A DNA stretch of 64,000 nucleotides. Source: Nymphaea colorata. Its lineage: Eukaryota > Streptophyta > Magnoliopsida > Nymphaeales > Nymphaeaceae. Position 1 is the first letter of the stretch. Each line of letters begins with the position of its first letter. Under the pieces are notes generated by a model, which saw only the letters and a program-made list of their open reading frames with translations, made no database searches and was not told the origin of the DNA. Shown piece by piece: positions 33,835 through 44,660 of this stretch. A program made the translations under genes and the position numbers. Where the stretch lies: the NCBI RefSeq assembly GCF_008831285.2, contig NC_045151.1:6397682-6461681 (forward strand), read 5' to 3'.

Positions 33835-34015
33835 TACATACATATATATATATTAATATATATATATATATATATATTAGAATAATAATAAATATGTTAT
33901 AATAATAAATTATTAATAACAACAAAAATACCCTTGCCACACTGCCGCACCTAAATTTTTTTGAGATGTGCCACTCCAGCACCTGCACCCTCACCCTGCA
34001 CTTATGTGACATAGG
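33835..34015 (+). repeat. Microsatellite-linked dispersed repeat, copy d
   Basis: (TA)n tract and AT-rich spacer, then GCCGCACCTAAATTTTTTTG, GATGTGCCACTCCAGCACC, TGCACCCTCACCC and TATGTGACATAG. The most complete copy. Confidence 0.55.
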
Positions 34016-35084
34016 CTAGTCATGAATCTTATTCACTCTACACATCCATGTATTTTTCTAATTTTATAAGTTTTTTTATATTTTCAATTTTGATAACTGG
34101 TTAATTATCAAAATAACAAAGATATAGTTCCAAATTTTGTCTTCTTTTTTAAATTTATGTTAGGACTTTTGTAAGAGATGTTTGTATCTTCTTTCCTGTG
34201 CTTTAAGATGTGGAAATTAAAATTTCTAGTAAATCCAGTGCTTCAACTTGTCAAAGAAATCAGAGTTACGAATGCAAAACCAATCATGCACAATCAAAAT
34301 TAACATATGTGAACCCATTTTTCTAAGGAAGAAAATTCAAAAATTAAGTTGGAGAACTACTTATTTTATATTCAAAAGAAGACTTGATTTTTTTTTTTTA
34401 ACTGAAGAATGAATTGATTTGTGTTGTAAAGCAATGAGGGCTAAATTGTTGTTAGTTGCAGCTTGTGCTGTTGTGCATTTATCAAACTACTAGTTCCCAT
34501 TTCTACTTTTTATTTGTTGCTTATCCAGTTATTTATGAATATCTTCTTATTAGTTTCTCTGTTATTCTATTTTTACTTAATTGTTAGGATTTTTTTATTT
34601 TTTATTTTAAAAAAAAAACAACTTTACCTAAAAATACCCGAGAAAAACCTCATCATCAAGAACCCAAAAACAATATTTATGACAATGCCTGCACCTGACG
34701 CTGGAACACTATCAGTGTCCATGCAATGTAGACAACTAGTCTTTGTCTAGATGCCTAGTTGGGCACCTAATCAGTGAATCCCCAATCTAAAACACAGACG
34801 ATCACTCGACTAGACCCTAACAATTTTTAGGCCAAAGAATAGTCATGCAACCAGCAACTAGGCCGACTAGCTTGACTGAGTGGATGCTGGTCTGATAACA
34901 ATGGCAACCTCAACTGAGTATGAATTTGAACAGTTTTGAAGCTAAATAAAACATTATTAAGCTTTTATTCTAATTATTTTACCTGATGAAAACATGTTCA
35001 ATTAGGTCAGACATATGACCCAACTCAAGCCACTAACGTTTATAATGAACATGAGTGTAAAACAAGCATCCAAAAAACATCAAG

Positions 35085-35207
35085 CAGATAGATGTGTGTC
35101 TGGGCACATATATATAACATCCAACACACACACACACACACACAGATAGATGTGTCACTGGGCACATAAATATAACATATAACACACACACACACACACA
35201 CACACAA
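35085..35207. repeat. Tandem duplication with (CA)n tracts
   Basis: Two copies of a roughly 60-bp unit (AGATAGATGTGT, then GGGCACATA, ATATAACAT and (CA)n). Both the unit and its microsatellite are repeated. Confidence 0.85.
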
Positions 35208-35268
35208 AATAAAAAAAAAAAACATGCAATTGAGGGGATCAAGCCAAAGACATCGGATAAGGATGCAC

Positions 35269-35360
35269 CTTCAAGCGTAATTCTCGACTTATAACCTCCA
35301 AATCTCTGACAGGGTCAACAGAGTCATCAACATGAACAATATCAGGATCTTCAAATGCTC
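35269..35360 (-). CDS. OLA1: OLA1 exon 4, residues 126-156
   Basis: Follows a TAG acceptor. The first two bases (GA) complete the Arg codon split from exon 3. The exon reads [20 protein letters not shown] and then [10 protein letters not shown], the acidic loop and helix that follow the G3 region in all plant OLA1 proteins. It ends in phase 0 at a GTGCAT donor. VISREL carries Arg where many homologues have Thr/Gly-Glu, a mild substitution. Confidence 0.93.
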
Positions 35361-35928
35361 CTATAAACATGAAACTCCATATCATTTCATATGAAACTAA
35401 CTCAGTTCCATATTAATTGCACAACATCAGGCCCATCATATCGCACAAGTTCCTAAAAGGAAGGTGAGCTGCTAGCCCAAAATAAGTCTCCACTTTTCAT
35501 TCATTGCATTTAGGAAGAACAAGATGAGCTCCCCTTAAATCATTACTTATTACACTTCTGAAGGATATATCATCTTTCTTTCACCTTAAATAATTTTCAA
35601 ATCAAAAGCAAAACAAAAGAAACTGGGAATCAATTCCATGCCACACAGATACAGCGGTCTGTAGAGATATGGAGATACAGCTACAAACAAGTTTGCTATT
35701 ACTGTAAGTACATAGGGGGATAAAACATAGAGAGGGAGAGAGAATAACATCATAGAATGGAGAGGTCGGATACCTTCAGCAATCATCACCCAGGCCAGGG
35801 TTATGAATGAAAATTTTGGAGAATATTATCAACAGCACTAAAATAAAATAGATTTGCAACACTACTTACCAAAACATGGAAAACATCAACAACAGCATGA
35901 AATAAAACAAATTTGCTGCAATACTTAC
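35361..35928 (-). other. OLA1 intron 3 (568 nt) with repeated exon-3 end
   Basis: Starts (transcript sense) with two degenerate extra copies of the last part of exon 3 plus its splice donor, down to about 35824. See the separate repeat entry. The remainder is unremarkable. Confidence 0.88.
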
Positions 35929-35960
35929 GCAAAACATGGAAAATGCCATCAACGGCACGA
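35824..35960 (-). repeat. Degenerate tandem repeat of exon 3 end and splice donor
   Basis: In transcript sense, the exon 3 segment GTTGATGGCATTTTCCATG followed by TTTTGC and GTAAGT recurs about 59 nt downstream as a VVDVFHVL-coding copy ending in its own GTAAGT donor (exon-like end at 35870). A third, shorter copy follows (GCTGTTGATAATATTCTCC). The second donor is offset by 59 nt, so its use would shift the frame and add about 20 residues before exon 4 is read wrongly. The open frame runs through all copies. Confidence 0.8.
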
Positions 35961-36052
35961 ATATGAGATAGAAAACTGTTGCCTAAACCTTGCCCTTCAT
36001 GAGCACCTCGCACGAGTCCTGCTATATCATGAATTTCCAAGAATGCAGACAC
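35929..36052 (-). CDS. OLA1: OLA1 exon 3, G3 motif exon, residues 85-125
   Basis: Starts with [20 protein letters not shown] after a CAG acceptor and ends [11 protein letters not shown] plus the first base of an Arg codon (phase 1) before a GTAAGT donor. DIAG (residues 93-96) is the G3 motif. The His just before it (H92) is also found in plant homologues. The open frame continues past the donor into the intron because the exon end and donor are repeated there in degenerate form, so a gene finder could extend this exon wrongly. Splicing at 35929 is chosen because it restores the Arg-Ala-Phe-Glu-Asp junction with exon 4. Confidence 0.93.
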
Positions 36053-38931
36053 CTGCTCTAATGAAAATTTAGTTATTTGGTATCTAAACTTGCATCCAAA
36101 GTTATCAACAGGAGAAATGTGCAAGTAAACTTGACAAAGAAAGTGGAGCAACATGCACTCAAAGAAATGTAGTCCTAATTCAAAAAGAGGCCCCATGTTT
36201 CTGCTTTTCTTGATGTTTCTTGTCTTTGCTTGCAACTGCCAGAAAGCAGACATCCATTTTATACTGGTTGACCACATGGATGAATAACTTGGATTTTTCA
36301 TTTTCATATTATCGTACAAGAAAAATTGCTTAACACTGTAACTAGAAAAACTTTTCCAGAGCACCACCACACAGAAAGGTGGGACATTCAGCACATTAGC
36401 AACTCCCTTTCAAGGTCATCATCATCACTTATCATTAATATTGATATTGTTACAATCACCAGCATCAATATATAAGAATTGCTTTTCACAAATAGCAACC
36501 ATGACAAAGCATAAGATGCATTGGATTTGACCAACTTTGTGTTGACTAAGTCAATATTTTCGTTCACTTTTAAAATGGAGTCTGAACCTTTTTATTTCAA
36601 TCCCGCAGTATCATTTAATCATTAAAATTGGTTAGCTGACCTTTATAATTAGATAAACAATGTCAATACCCACTTTCAAACTTCAAAGAAAGGTGGAAAT
36701 CCATGATTATTTGGATATTTGCATGATTTTTGTGGATATTCTCACATAGCTCCCTCAATTGGACAAATGAGTAGAACTGTAGAACTCATGATTGAACCTA
36801 GGGTCCGCACAAGAGGAAACATTAGAAAAAATGGAGCAACAAAGACTAGGAGAAATAAAGGGGATTATGAAAATGCTTGGAACAGAACAGAGCATGTGAC
36901 GGAGATACTTGGAATACAAATGAGCATCAAGAATGTGAGACAAGCAGGCTGAGAATGAAAATGAAAGTTGAAGAGCTTCAAAAATAATCAAGGTTAAAAA
37001 AAAGGTAAATTTGGTGTTCCAAAATGTTTATGCCAAGTTAGCTAGGTCAATATTTGTTTGGTCTGACACCTTCATCAAAAAGCATGAGCATATATTAGGA
37101 AAATAAGAAACCTGGGACCCTTGTCCACATGCTGGGTAAGAGTTGGGCTCGTAAATACAGAATTCCGAAAGCTTATTGTTATCTTGAAACATAGTCATAT
37201 CTTTCGTGTTATTATGGATGAGGTTTTTCTAGAATATTAATCAGAAAGTTTTCTTGGGAAGTCTCATAAATAAAAAATTTAAAAAAATATATAAATAACT
37301 AAACATTCTTTAAAAAATGTGATATTTTCATTTTTCGCATTTTTCCAAAATATTGTAATTTTGCATGTTTACATACTGTAACTAGGTTTCTTTTTCACTT
37401 TTTGGAACAGCAAGAATGAAATTGCAATGAAACATAAAAAGCATTTAAAACGGTCCCTTTTTCCCACTGATCCTTTGCTGTCAATTACAGACACCAATCC
37501 ATTCTTGACAATAATTCATATGGTCCCTTCTCCAAAATGTTTTTCCACTTAAAAATCAGAGGAAGATCCCTTAAAATAGAAAAAGGATAAGAAAAAAAAC
37601 TATGAAATAAAGAACCAGCTAAGATGCCAAGAAACAATCATAAAAGTTTCCACATGATTAAAAAATAAGGAAATTTTTTCCAAGAAACTTGCAAAATTAT
37701 TGTAATATCAACAACAATATCGCCATATTTGTCAATATTTGGCAGTACCATGATATTTCCCCAATACTATAAGCTGGTTCCAAAAAAGGCAATAATATCA
37801 GGGTGTTTTCTACACTTTGGAGGTAATAGGTGAAAAGAACACACTATCAACATCAGTAAAAGAGTCAAGATGTTAAATTCATGATAATAGAAGTAGTCAT
37901 CAGCTTTGATCATGTCAACATAGACAATGAACCAAAAAACTTCTCATAGTAAACCTAAACCTGGAAGATGACATGATAGGAATATGAAATGCTGTAACAA
38001 CCTTAATCAAGCAAAATTACCATGGAAATGTATTGACTTGACACAAACACGGTATATATAAAGGAATTGCAACATGAAACTTATGAAAAACTATACTGGG
38101 ATAGCTCAATTTACTTGTCCCCCATGTTCTCTGATGTACAAATTATTGGAAGAGGGCACAAAATTAGCATGATCTATGTCCTATGTAGCATTGCAAAAAG
38201 TCATTGAGATACCTAACCAACCTTCATCTTTATTGAAAAAACTTAAAAGTTTGGGGCAAATTTTTGCCTCCAATACAAGGTAGGGCCTCATGGTCTTGAA
38301 TTTCCTGATGTAGACCACAGTTATACAAGCAAGGGTGTACAATATTTACCATTATTTCTCAAACCATCTTCTTTCATTTGATTGAATTAACAGTATCCTT
38401 CAAATTTCTGAGACCAATGTGGAGATTTCCAAAAGCTCCATTCTGAAATACAACAGATTTAACCTAAATGGAGCACTAAGGAGTTATCTGGAAAATTATG
38501 CTCCTTATCAGGAGATTAAGAAATGTGAGGCCGTTTCTGGAACTAGAGGCAAAATTTCACTGTCAATATAATATTACTTCTTTAACTGAAAGCATGCACA
38601 GGCTGCCACAGTTCTATCATCTTCATAAAGAACACTAGGACTAGAGACCTTCCATTTTTTGCTAAGTATGATTTATTGTTCAAATTTTAACCTCGAAGTT
38701 AAGCAAAACACAAGCCCAGTATGTTCATATATGCGTATGATGTGATGGCAATCAGGATTAATGAACTATATGTGCTTTGCAGCATTTTGAAAACGACCAG
38801 CTTCCACAATAATTACAATAAAAAAACTTGGAGACTCCTACCTCCTTGTGTAGAAAAAACAAGTAGAATTGAGTATCCTATAACATATGAGAATGTAAAA
38901 ATAAGAAAAGAATGAAATATTATGGAATTAC
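36053..38931 (-). other. OLA1 intron 2 (2.9 kb)
   Basis: AT-rich. A stretch near 37190-37400 shares loose words (GAGGTTTTTCT, then ATTAATCAG) with 18730-18960 and may be an old repeat. No coding signal. Confidence 0.8.
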
Positions 38932-39099
38932 CTCACTCTTTGGCTTGTACAACTGACAAAGCCATTGAAATCGTTCATCAGGAACATTAACTCTTGCCTC
39001 GTTTGGTTCTATGGTGCAGAAAGGGAAATTTTCAGCAGGTATTGACAATTTTGTAAGGGTGTTGAACAAAGTGGACTTGCCTACATTTGGCAACCCAAC
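38932..39099 (-). CDS. OLA1: OLA1 exon 2, P-loop exon, residues 29-84
   Basis: Begins after a CAG acceptor with [20 protein letters not shown], which contains the Walker A/G1 motif (GLPNVGKS, residues 30-37). It continues through [20 protein letters not shown], the G2/switch I region that is highly conserved in YchF proteins. It ends at KPKSE in phase 0 before a GTAATT donor at 38931. The 168-nt exon is a whole number of codons. Confidence 0.95.
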
Positions 39100-40502
39100 C
39101 TGCCAATGAAACCAGACACACTTAGTTAAACAAGGAAAAAAGGACAGGATTCAATGGAAAAAAAAAAAGATAACTTATATTAAGCTACACATAATATTTA
39201 TGATGTTCTAAAAGGGCGAAAGCACAATCTTAACGAAAAATACGATGCAAGTAAAATTTAATATGCTATACTTTCCTATGTCCCCCGAAAACAATGTGCA
39301 GAATCAGGCTATTATGCATGATCAAAAACATAACATAACATTTCTAGATATTAGGGAAGCACCAAGAAAGCAAAATAATGAGTAGACAACTTTACATGAC
39401 AAGAAGAACAAATGAATCTAGTAAACATGGGGTAAATTTTTGTGACTTTTGATGCAATTGTTGTGACTTTGATGCAGAACTCATCTATCATTGCATTGGA
39501 ACTTTCTTTTTTACCCTAAGAGATAATCGGTCAAAGATCAAACAACAGAATGAAGACAAGCAACTGGACCTATCACTCTGGTATAAATACTTCAAACCCC
39601 TCTGAAAGGCCATGATGCATTTAAAATTTCAAACAGAGGAAATATTAGTGTCTTTATGCAACAAAAGAACATCCAGTTAGTTGTCCTAGGTATTTTTATT
39701 GGATATAACTGATTGAAAGGCTAATTGCTTCACGTAATCATAATGATCATCACACATTCTGCATCACACACATACTTCCCCTGTAAGAGACCATGACACA
39801 ATAAATAGAAGACCTTCACAGTTACATCTATGTTACGCAGTGGAATATAAGAAAGAAAAACAGCCCAGTTAGTTGACAAATGTAAATCTCAAAGAATGCA
39901 ATTGATTAGCCTCATTATCTGTTAATATGCTCTTCACAATAGAGGCATATATCATTTCATGGAAGTTGTCAGACCTATAGCTACAGATGAATAGATGACT
40001 GAAGCAGCAATCCTAGACTCATCTATGCAGCTTCAAGCATAGGTATGATGTCTCGGAAGCCAGCAACTCTAGGAAAATTTGACAGTTGCAGACCTTTAGG
40101 AACAACACAGACACACAAATTCATTCTTCTGTGCTTAATCTTGAGAAGATAATCAGGTTATACGACTAGGCTCAATGAAGAAAATTATATGTTTAAAATA
40201 TATTTATAGGTTTCTATTGGCAAGGTTTTTCTCGGGAATTGATTGACAAGGTCAGTTTTTCTTCCTAAAAATCTGGCGAAAGCTCAAGAAAATCATGAGA
40301 GTTCAAAAAAATAAAAAACCAAATGAAATTAAGTATTATCATTATTTTTACAATATTAAAAGTTCTATATTAATTTCCTTACAAATATATTACCAAGGAT
40401 CCACCTTTGAATTCTAAAAATAAACATCTTGTAAATGGAAACATGCACTAAAAATCATTAAAAAGGAAATTTTATGAAAAAAGAAGAAATATTATGATAT
40501 TT

Positions 40503-40504
<2 letters not shown>

Positions 40505-40568
<64 letters not shown>
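40505..40568. repeat. (TA)n microsatellite
   Basis: About 64 bp of pure TA dinucleotides followed by degenerate TA/CA-rich sequence up to the MITE at 40802. Confidence 0.95.
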
Positions 40569-40570
<2 letters not shown>

Positions 40571-40801
40571 GTTATATATACATGCATGTACATATGCACA
40601 ATATACATATCTTATATTCATATATCATATATTATATGTTATACATATACGATATGTATATATATTATATGTACTCATTATATATGTGTATATACATATA
40701 ATATGTACATGTATATATTGTAAGTACATCTATATATTATGTATACATATATAAATATACATACATGAATCAAATATATGCGTTATATATATGTATATGT
40801 A

Positions 40802-41197
40802 CCATAGTCACAAATAATGTCTTGGAGTTTTAAACGGCGAGGTTTTTGTCGGGTATAATACGGCGGGCTTGAAAAATACGGGAAAAAGGGGAAAAAGCAG
40901 TATTTTAAAAAATTAAACAAACTAAAAATTGGGGAAAAATAAAATAAGTGAGAAATTAATAACACAAACATCAAAAGATAAGTAGATTTGCAGCAAATAA
41001 AAAAATTGAAAATGAAAAAAAAATTGTTTGGTATGAAAAAATAAGTGGAAAAAAACGAAAAAACGCGTTGAAAACAGGTTAATGTTTTTAACGTTTTTTT
41101 TAAACAAAAACACGTTTTTTAAAGTTTAAAACGGCATTTCATTTTCTTGCTTTTTTTTGCCTTTTTTTCGAAAATAACGCATTTTTTGTGACTATGG
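40802..41197 (-). mobile_element. MITE-like element with 13-bp terminal inverted repeats
   Basis: Starts CCATAGTCACAAA and ends TTTGTGACTATGG, perfect 13-bp inverted repeats enclosing 370 bp of noncoding AT-rich DNA. A diverged copy in the opposite orientation lies at 17788-18157 and a shortened one at 3198-3440. They share internal words such as CGTATTATAC followed by AAAACCTC. The target duplication is unclear because the flank is TA repeats. No transposase is encoded, so it would depend on a partner element. Confidence 0.7.
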
Positions 41198-43873
41198 ACA
41201 TATTATAATATATGTATACAGGTGACAAATACTTTTAGTTTGTCGCGATATTTTGAAAATATTGGAAAACTTACCTCTTAGAAAATGCTTACACTGTTTA
41301 GGACTTTCGGTGATAAAAATGAGGAAGTCTCAACATATTGCAGATATTATTTGTGGAAATGCAAAAAGATATGAAAAAGGGCTTTGGTAGAAGATTTGGA
41401 AAAGTATTGGGGATATCTTGAAATAATATCACAATAATACGGTGACATTTCCCTTTTTTGTGCTATTTTGAAAATGTCAGGATATTTATCAATGTTAATG
41501 GATGGGTTCAAAACGGCAATAATATTGAGATATTCTGAAGATATCAGAATATTTGTCTGTAATAAATAGAATGAGACATGCATCCAAGCACATAAGTGCA
41601 AGATCTTTCTCCTAAAAGACAACACCCCTTAGAAACTATAATTGCTCATGCAACTCCAACTTTTCAACAGAAGTGACCTAAAATCTTTGAGACAAAAGCC
41701 AGGAGTTCAAAATACCTATATAGTTTACAGAGTTTAAAAAAAACAGATTTAGAAAATTAGAATGACTTAAGTGTTATCAACAATTCTAAAAAGTACACAA
41801 CTGCTTAAGAATATTTTTCACTCTAACCAAAATCAATCAATGGTAGTATTGTATAGAAATAAAAATTATTATTTTATTAATTGTTTAACCGTGTCTTCTC
41901 AGCAAAAAACTTTCAGTTGTGATATTAAAAAACCAGCCTCCCTGGAGCATTCTTCCCATGAAAAATCAGATTCAAATAGCAATTAGCTGCCCATCTTTAA
42001 AATGGTGTAAGTATGCATCCCGAATCAGAGAACCGTCTTGTAAAACATAACATCTGATAAAGATACCTAATACTGAAAGAGGGAGAAATCCTATGTTACA
42101 AGAAATTTCTGAAAGACCAAAGGGAACATGTTACACTTGCACCACTTGTATTGCAATATATGTATATACACAGTTACACACATATATACATGTATACATA
42201 CATGCGTACATAGCCAGGATCTATAGTAAGAGCAAGAGGAACCAGTCAACATGTCAACAACATAACCAAATACTCAACATAGAAGCCACTTCTTGGTTCA
42301 CTTGATTTCTCAGTTCTAAACCGGACATAAACATATTACTCCAAAATATTGCATTGTGACATGAGCCAAAAGTTCTCCAACCAACTAGGAAGCCCAGTTC
42401 TTCATAGTTTCAGAAGCTCCAGATATGCTCAGTTTGCAAACAAAGTTGATTAGCGGTGCTCATGTTCAACAGTTCAAGTCATCATGAGATTCAGGACCCT
42501 ACAACCTTGCTTGAACAAAGGATGTCTACCATTTTTGTTGACATTATATAAAAAGCCAATTCAGGACACCATAGATGAAATAAAGTACTGCTAAAGTGCG
42601 GCCTTGCCTACTATATCACATGCAAGTCCAAAATTGAAAATGTACCTCCTGATCCCCCTGCAGAATTAATATATGAACAAAAATATACAAAAGGGCAACT
42701 AGTCTGAGACCAAATGTCTCCAATTATCAAATCAAATGAAGAGAAACAATTATTCTTCATACGATTGAATTGGAGTATGGAATTCCCCTATGATATAGGC
42801 ACCGTGCAAAAGGTAGCATGTAATTGAAATACAATGCTCCTGTGTCTGAAGAGCCATTAGTTTAACAGGGAAAAATAGAAATTGTCAGATTCAACCACTA
42901 AAATCAAGACAATCATAATGTTAGACCCCAAAAATCAAAATAAAGTAAGTGACAAATTAATATAGAAATTGAATCCCAATTTAATCTGATATGTTTCCAA
43001 TGATGGTGGTAAATCACATTACCAAGCAATCAAGAATAGAACAAATATTGAATTATTAAATCAATTGCAATATTACATTGATGTTAGCAAGTTTTCCAAC
43101 AAAATATCTGACGGAACAAATTTGTCATAACTTGAAAATTGTGGCAATAATAGGTCTCTGAAGTTCCATAGACATGATCCACTCTTTATTACCAAATTAA
43201 AATTTATATAAATAACAGCACCTTCCAATTTTTCATAAACTGTCTAGAATCGTAAAAATATTTATGGGACATGCAAGTTGATGAGAAGAAGTTCAATATA
43301 AGATCCTATTGAAACGATAGGTTTCAAAATGCATTTGTCTTTTTTTGTGGTAAAACACTCGATAATAGACACTAAAGATTCAATTATTGGAAAACAGATT
43401 GGCTTAACCGGCGCAAAGGATCAGCTACTTAGTAAAGGTGCTGGAACCAAGACAGAAAATACTACTTAATCAAATAAAGTACCTAGCTAGCTTACGCTTC
43501 TCTCTGGCATAACACCACAAGCTGCGAAGGGCAATGATATGGAAGAACCCAAGCTTCCTTAAAATCAAAGCAGCTTGAGTACCCTGAAACTGATCCGTGA
43601 TCGGGAAGCTACTTGAAAAAAAGAAAGACATTTGGAAATGATTTTTTTAACTAAACAAAAGATTGCGTCGATAAGAATGCTAATAAGATGAACGTAGAAA
43701 TCGAAAGGAAACTCGCAGTTCTACAGGACAAGGAACACGACAACAATAAGCATTCACAACCTAGTATCAAAGAATCACCTCAAAACAAAATCAACGAGAG
43801 GAAATCCTAAGAAATATCAACTGGATTATAGAGAACGAATTCCAAAAATCTCTTCCGGGGACGGAGAACTTAC

Positions 43874-43957
43874 GATGCCAATCTTGAGATGCGACGAGAA
43901 TCTGCCGAGGATGGGACGCTCGGCCGGGGCGTCCTTCTTCGCTGACTTTGGCGGCAT
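43874..43957 (-). CDS. OLA1: OLA1 exon 1, start codon, residues 1-28
   Basis: Encodes the N-terminus MPPKSAKKDAPAERPILGRF followed by SSHLKIGI, which matches plant OLA1/YchF N-termini. The ATG at 43957 is preceded on the minus strand by an A-rich leader and lies about 65 nt downstream of a TATA box. The exon ends in phase 0 after ATC, followed by a GTAAGT donor at 43873. The frame reads through in the genomic sequence, but the family match stops exactly at the donor. The basic, lysine-rich start is typical for this family; there is no signal or transit peptide. Confidence 0.95.
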
Positions 43958-43970
43958 TTTTTCTTAGGTT

Positions 43971-43978
43971 TTAGGGTT
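43971..43978 (-). promoter_or_regulatory. Telo-box-like motif in OLA1 leader
   Basis: The minus strand reads AACCCTAA just upstream of the ATG and downstream of the TATA box. Telo-boxes (AAACCCTAA type) are known in plant promoters of translation and ribosomal protein genes, which fits a translation-associated ATPase. The motif is short, so chance is possible. Confidence 0.45.
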
Positions 43979-44020
43979 CTTCCTCCGCCACCCACCCTTA
44001 CTGCTTTTCCTTCCCACCGG

Positions 44021-44028
44021 TATTTATA
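44021..44028 (-). promoter_or_regulatory. OLA1: TATA box of OLA1
   Basis: The minus strand reads TATAAATA, 64 nt upstream of the start codon. Transcription would then start near 43990-43995, giving a 5' UTR of roughly 35-40 nt. It sits in a GC-richer stretch that contrasts with the AT-rich introns. Confidence 0.65.
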
Positions 44029-44031
44029 GGC

Positions 44032-44039
44032 AACCCTAA
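44032..44039 (+). promoter_or_regulatory. Second telo-box-like motif upstream of the TATA box
   Basis: The plus strand reads AACCCTAA immediately upstream of the TATA box. With the motif at 43971-43978 it flanks the core promoter in the opposite orientation. A paired arrangement makes function more plausible than a single hit. Confidence 0.4.
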
Positions 44040-44390
44040 AGCGTAGGTGGGTTATGCACTCCGCGTCGCGCTTACGCAGCTGGATTGCCATCAGTCTCCA
44101 CTCTCAGTTCACCGTAAACGCTATCTGGTTAATTGCTGCGGATACGACCGGAACTTGGCTGGATCAGGTCCTTTGGGTCCGGACTCGAGTTCGGTCGAAG
44201 AGTCTGTTCCCATAAAGCGGCGGAGCAGGGCAATAGTGATTCAATACGACACTCCTCCGGATTTGAGCATACACAAACGTCGTTCGGAGACTAACGAATC
44301 TGGAGGACCAGACTCACGACACATGCTATGAGTAAGCTGGACAACGGGTACAGGCAAGCAACTCATACTCGATACCCACTACACCCAGAC
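44040..44390. other. Upstream flank of OLA1, GC-richer, no gene recognised
   Basis: Distal promoter region of OLA1. Short frames on both strands have no family features. Confidence 0.5.
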
Positions 44391-44660
44391 TCGGGCCGGG
44401 CTCAGAATTGAAAAAAACCGGCCCGGTCGAGTAGGGCTTGATTTGACCCGATTATTTTTTATTATTTTTTATTTATAATATATATTTTATTATTAAAATG
44501 TATTTTATATTTAATTTTTTTTTATATATTTAAAATATATAGTCGATCGTCAGGGTCAGACATGGAGTATGGGGCTCGGGCCCTAACTCACTCAGGTTGC
44601 AAGCCCAAGCCTTATCGGGTCAGGCCGGCCCAATGCCCACGTCCAGCTATGAGACTCTCT
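44390..44660. repeat. AT-rich core flanked by GGGCCGGGC-type arms
   Basis: An AT-only core (about 44450-44540) lies between arms rich in CGGGCCGGG/CGGCCCGG and GACCCGA words (44390-44448, and 44540-44640 with GGGCTCGGGCCC and AGGCCGGCCC). This composition is common in degenerate plant repeats. I could not delimit ends or a target duplication. Confidence 0.35.

Larger units (their letters stand above)
32944..35268 (-). other. OLA1 intron 4 (2.3 kb)
   Basis: Contains a dispersed-repeat copy (33835-34015), a (CA)n-bearing tandem duplication (35085-35207), and a local AAGTCCTAAGACTC-type word repeat near 33360-33415. Confidence 0.85.
39100..43873 (-). other. OLA1 intron 1 (4.8 kb)
   Basis: First intron of the gene. 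It contains a (TA)n tract (40505-40568), further TA-rich sequence to about 40800, and a MITE-like element (40802-41197). The rest is AT-rich with nothing recognised. Confidence 0.88.
1518..43957 (-). other. OLA1: OLA1 / YchF-type Obg-like ATPase gene, whole locus (12 coding exons)
   Basis: Twelve exons on the minus strand join through GT-AG introns into one 393-codon reading frame, from ATG at 43957 to TGA at 1520-1518. Residues 30-37 are the P-loop GLPNVGKS. Residues 93-96 are DIAG (switch II, G3). Residues 229-232 are NMNE at the G4 position, where the YchF family has lost the guanine-specifying NKxD and prefers ATP. The last 80 or so residues form the TGS domain, ending GGGKK. Known family role: a cytosolic, ribosome-associated ATPase/GTPase linked to translation and stress responses. 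Intron sizes from 5' to 3' are 4774, 2879, 568, 2325, 4336, 1429, 6106, 3352, 2575, 12613 and 301 nt. Introns 7 and 10 carry full-length copia elements. No frameshift or stop interrupts the exons, so the gene looks functional despite its length. Confidence 0.96.

Noticed and set aside
35801-36394. 197-codon minus-strand open frame around OLA1 exon 3 as a separate protein
   Set aside because: Only the middle part matches OLA1. The ends are intron sequence held open by the repeated exon end, and flanking exons require splicing at 36052 and 35929.
43870-44091. 73-codon minus-strand frame starting upstream of OLA1 exon 1
   Set aside because: It is an out-of-frame shadow that overlaps the true OLA1 start, TATA box and exon 1.
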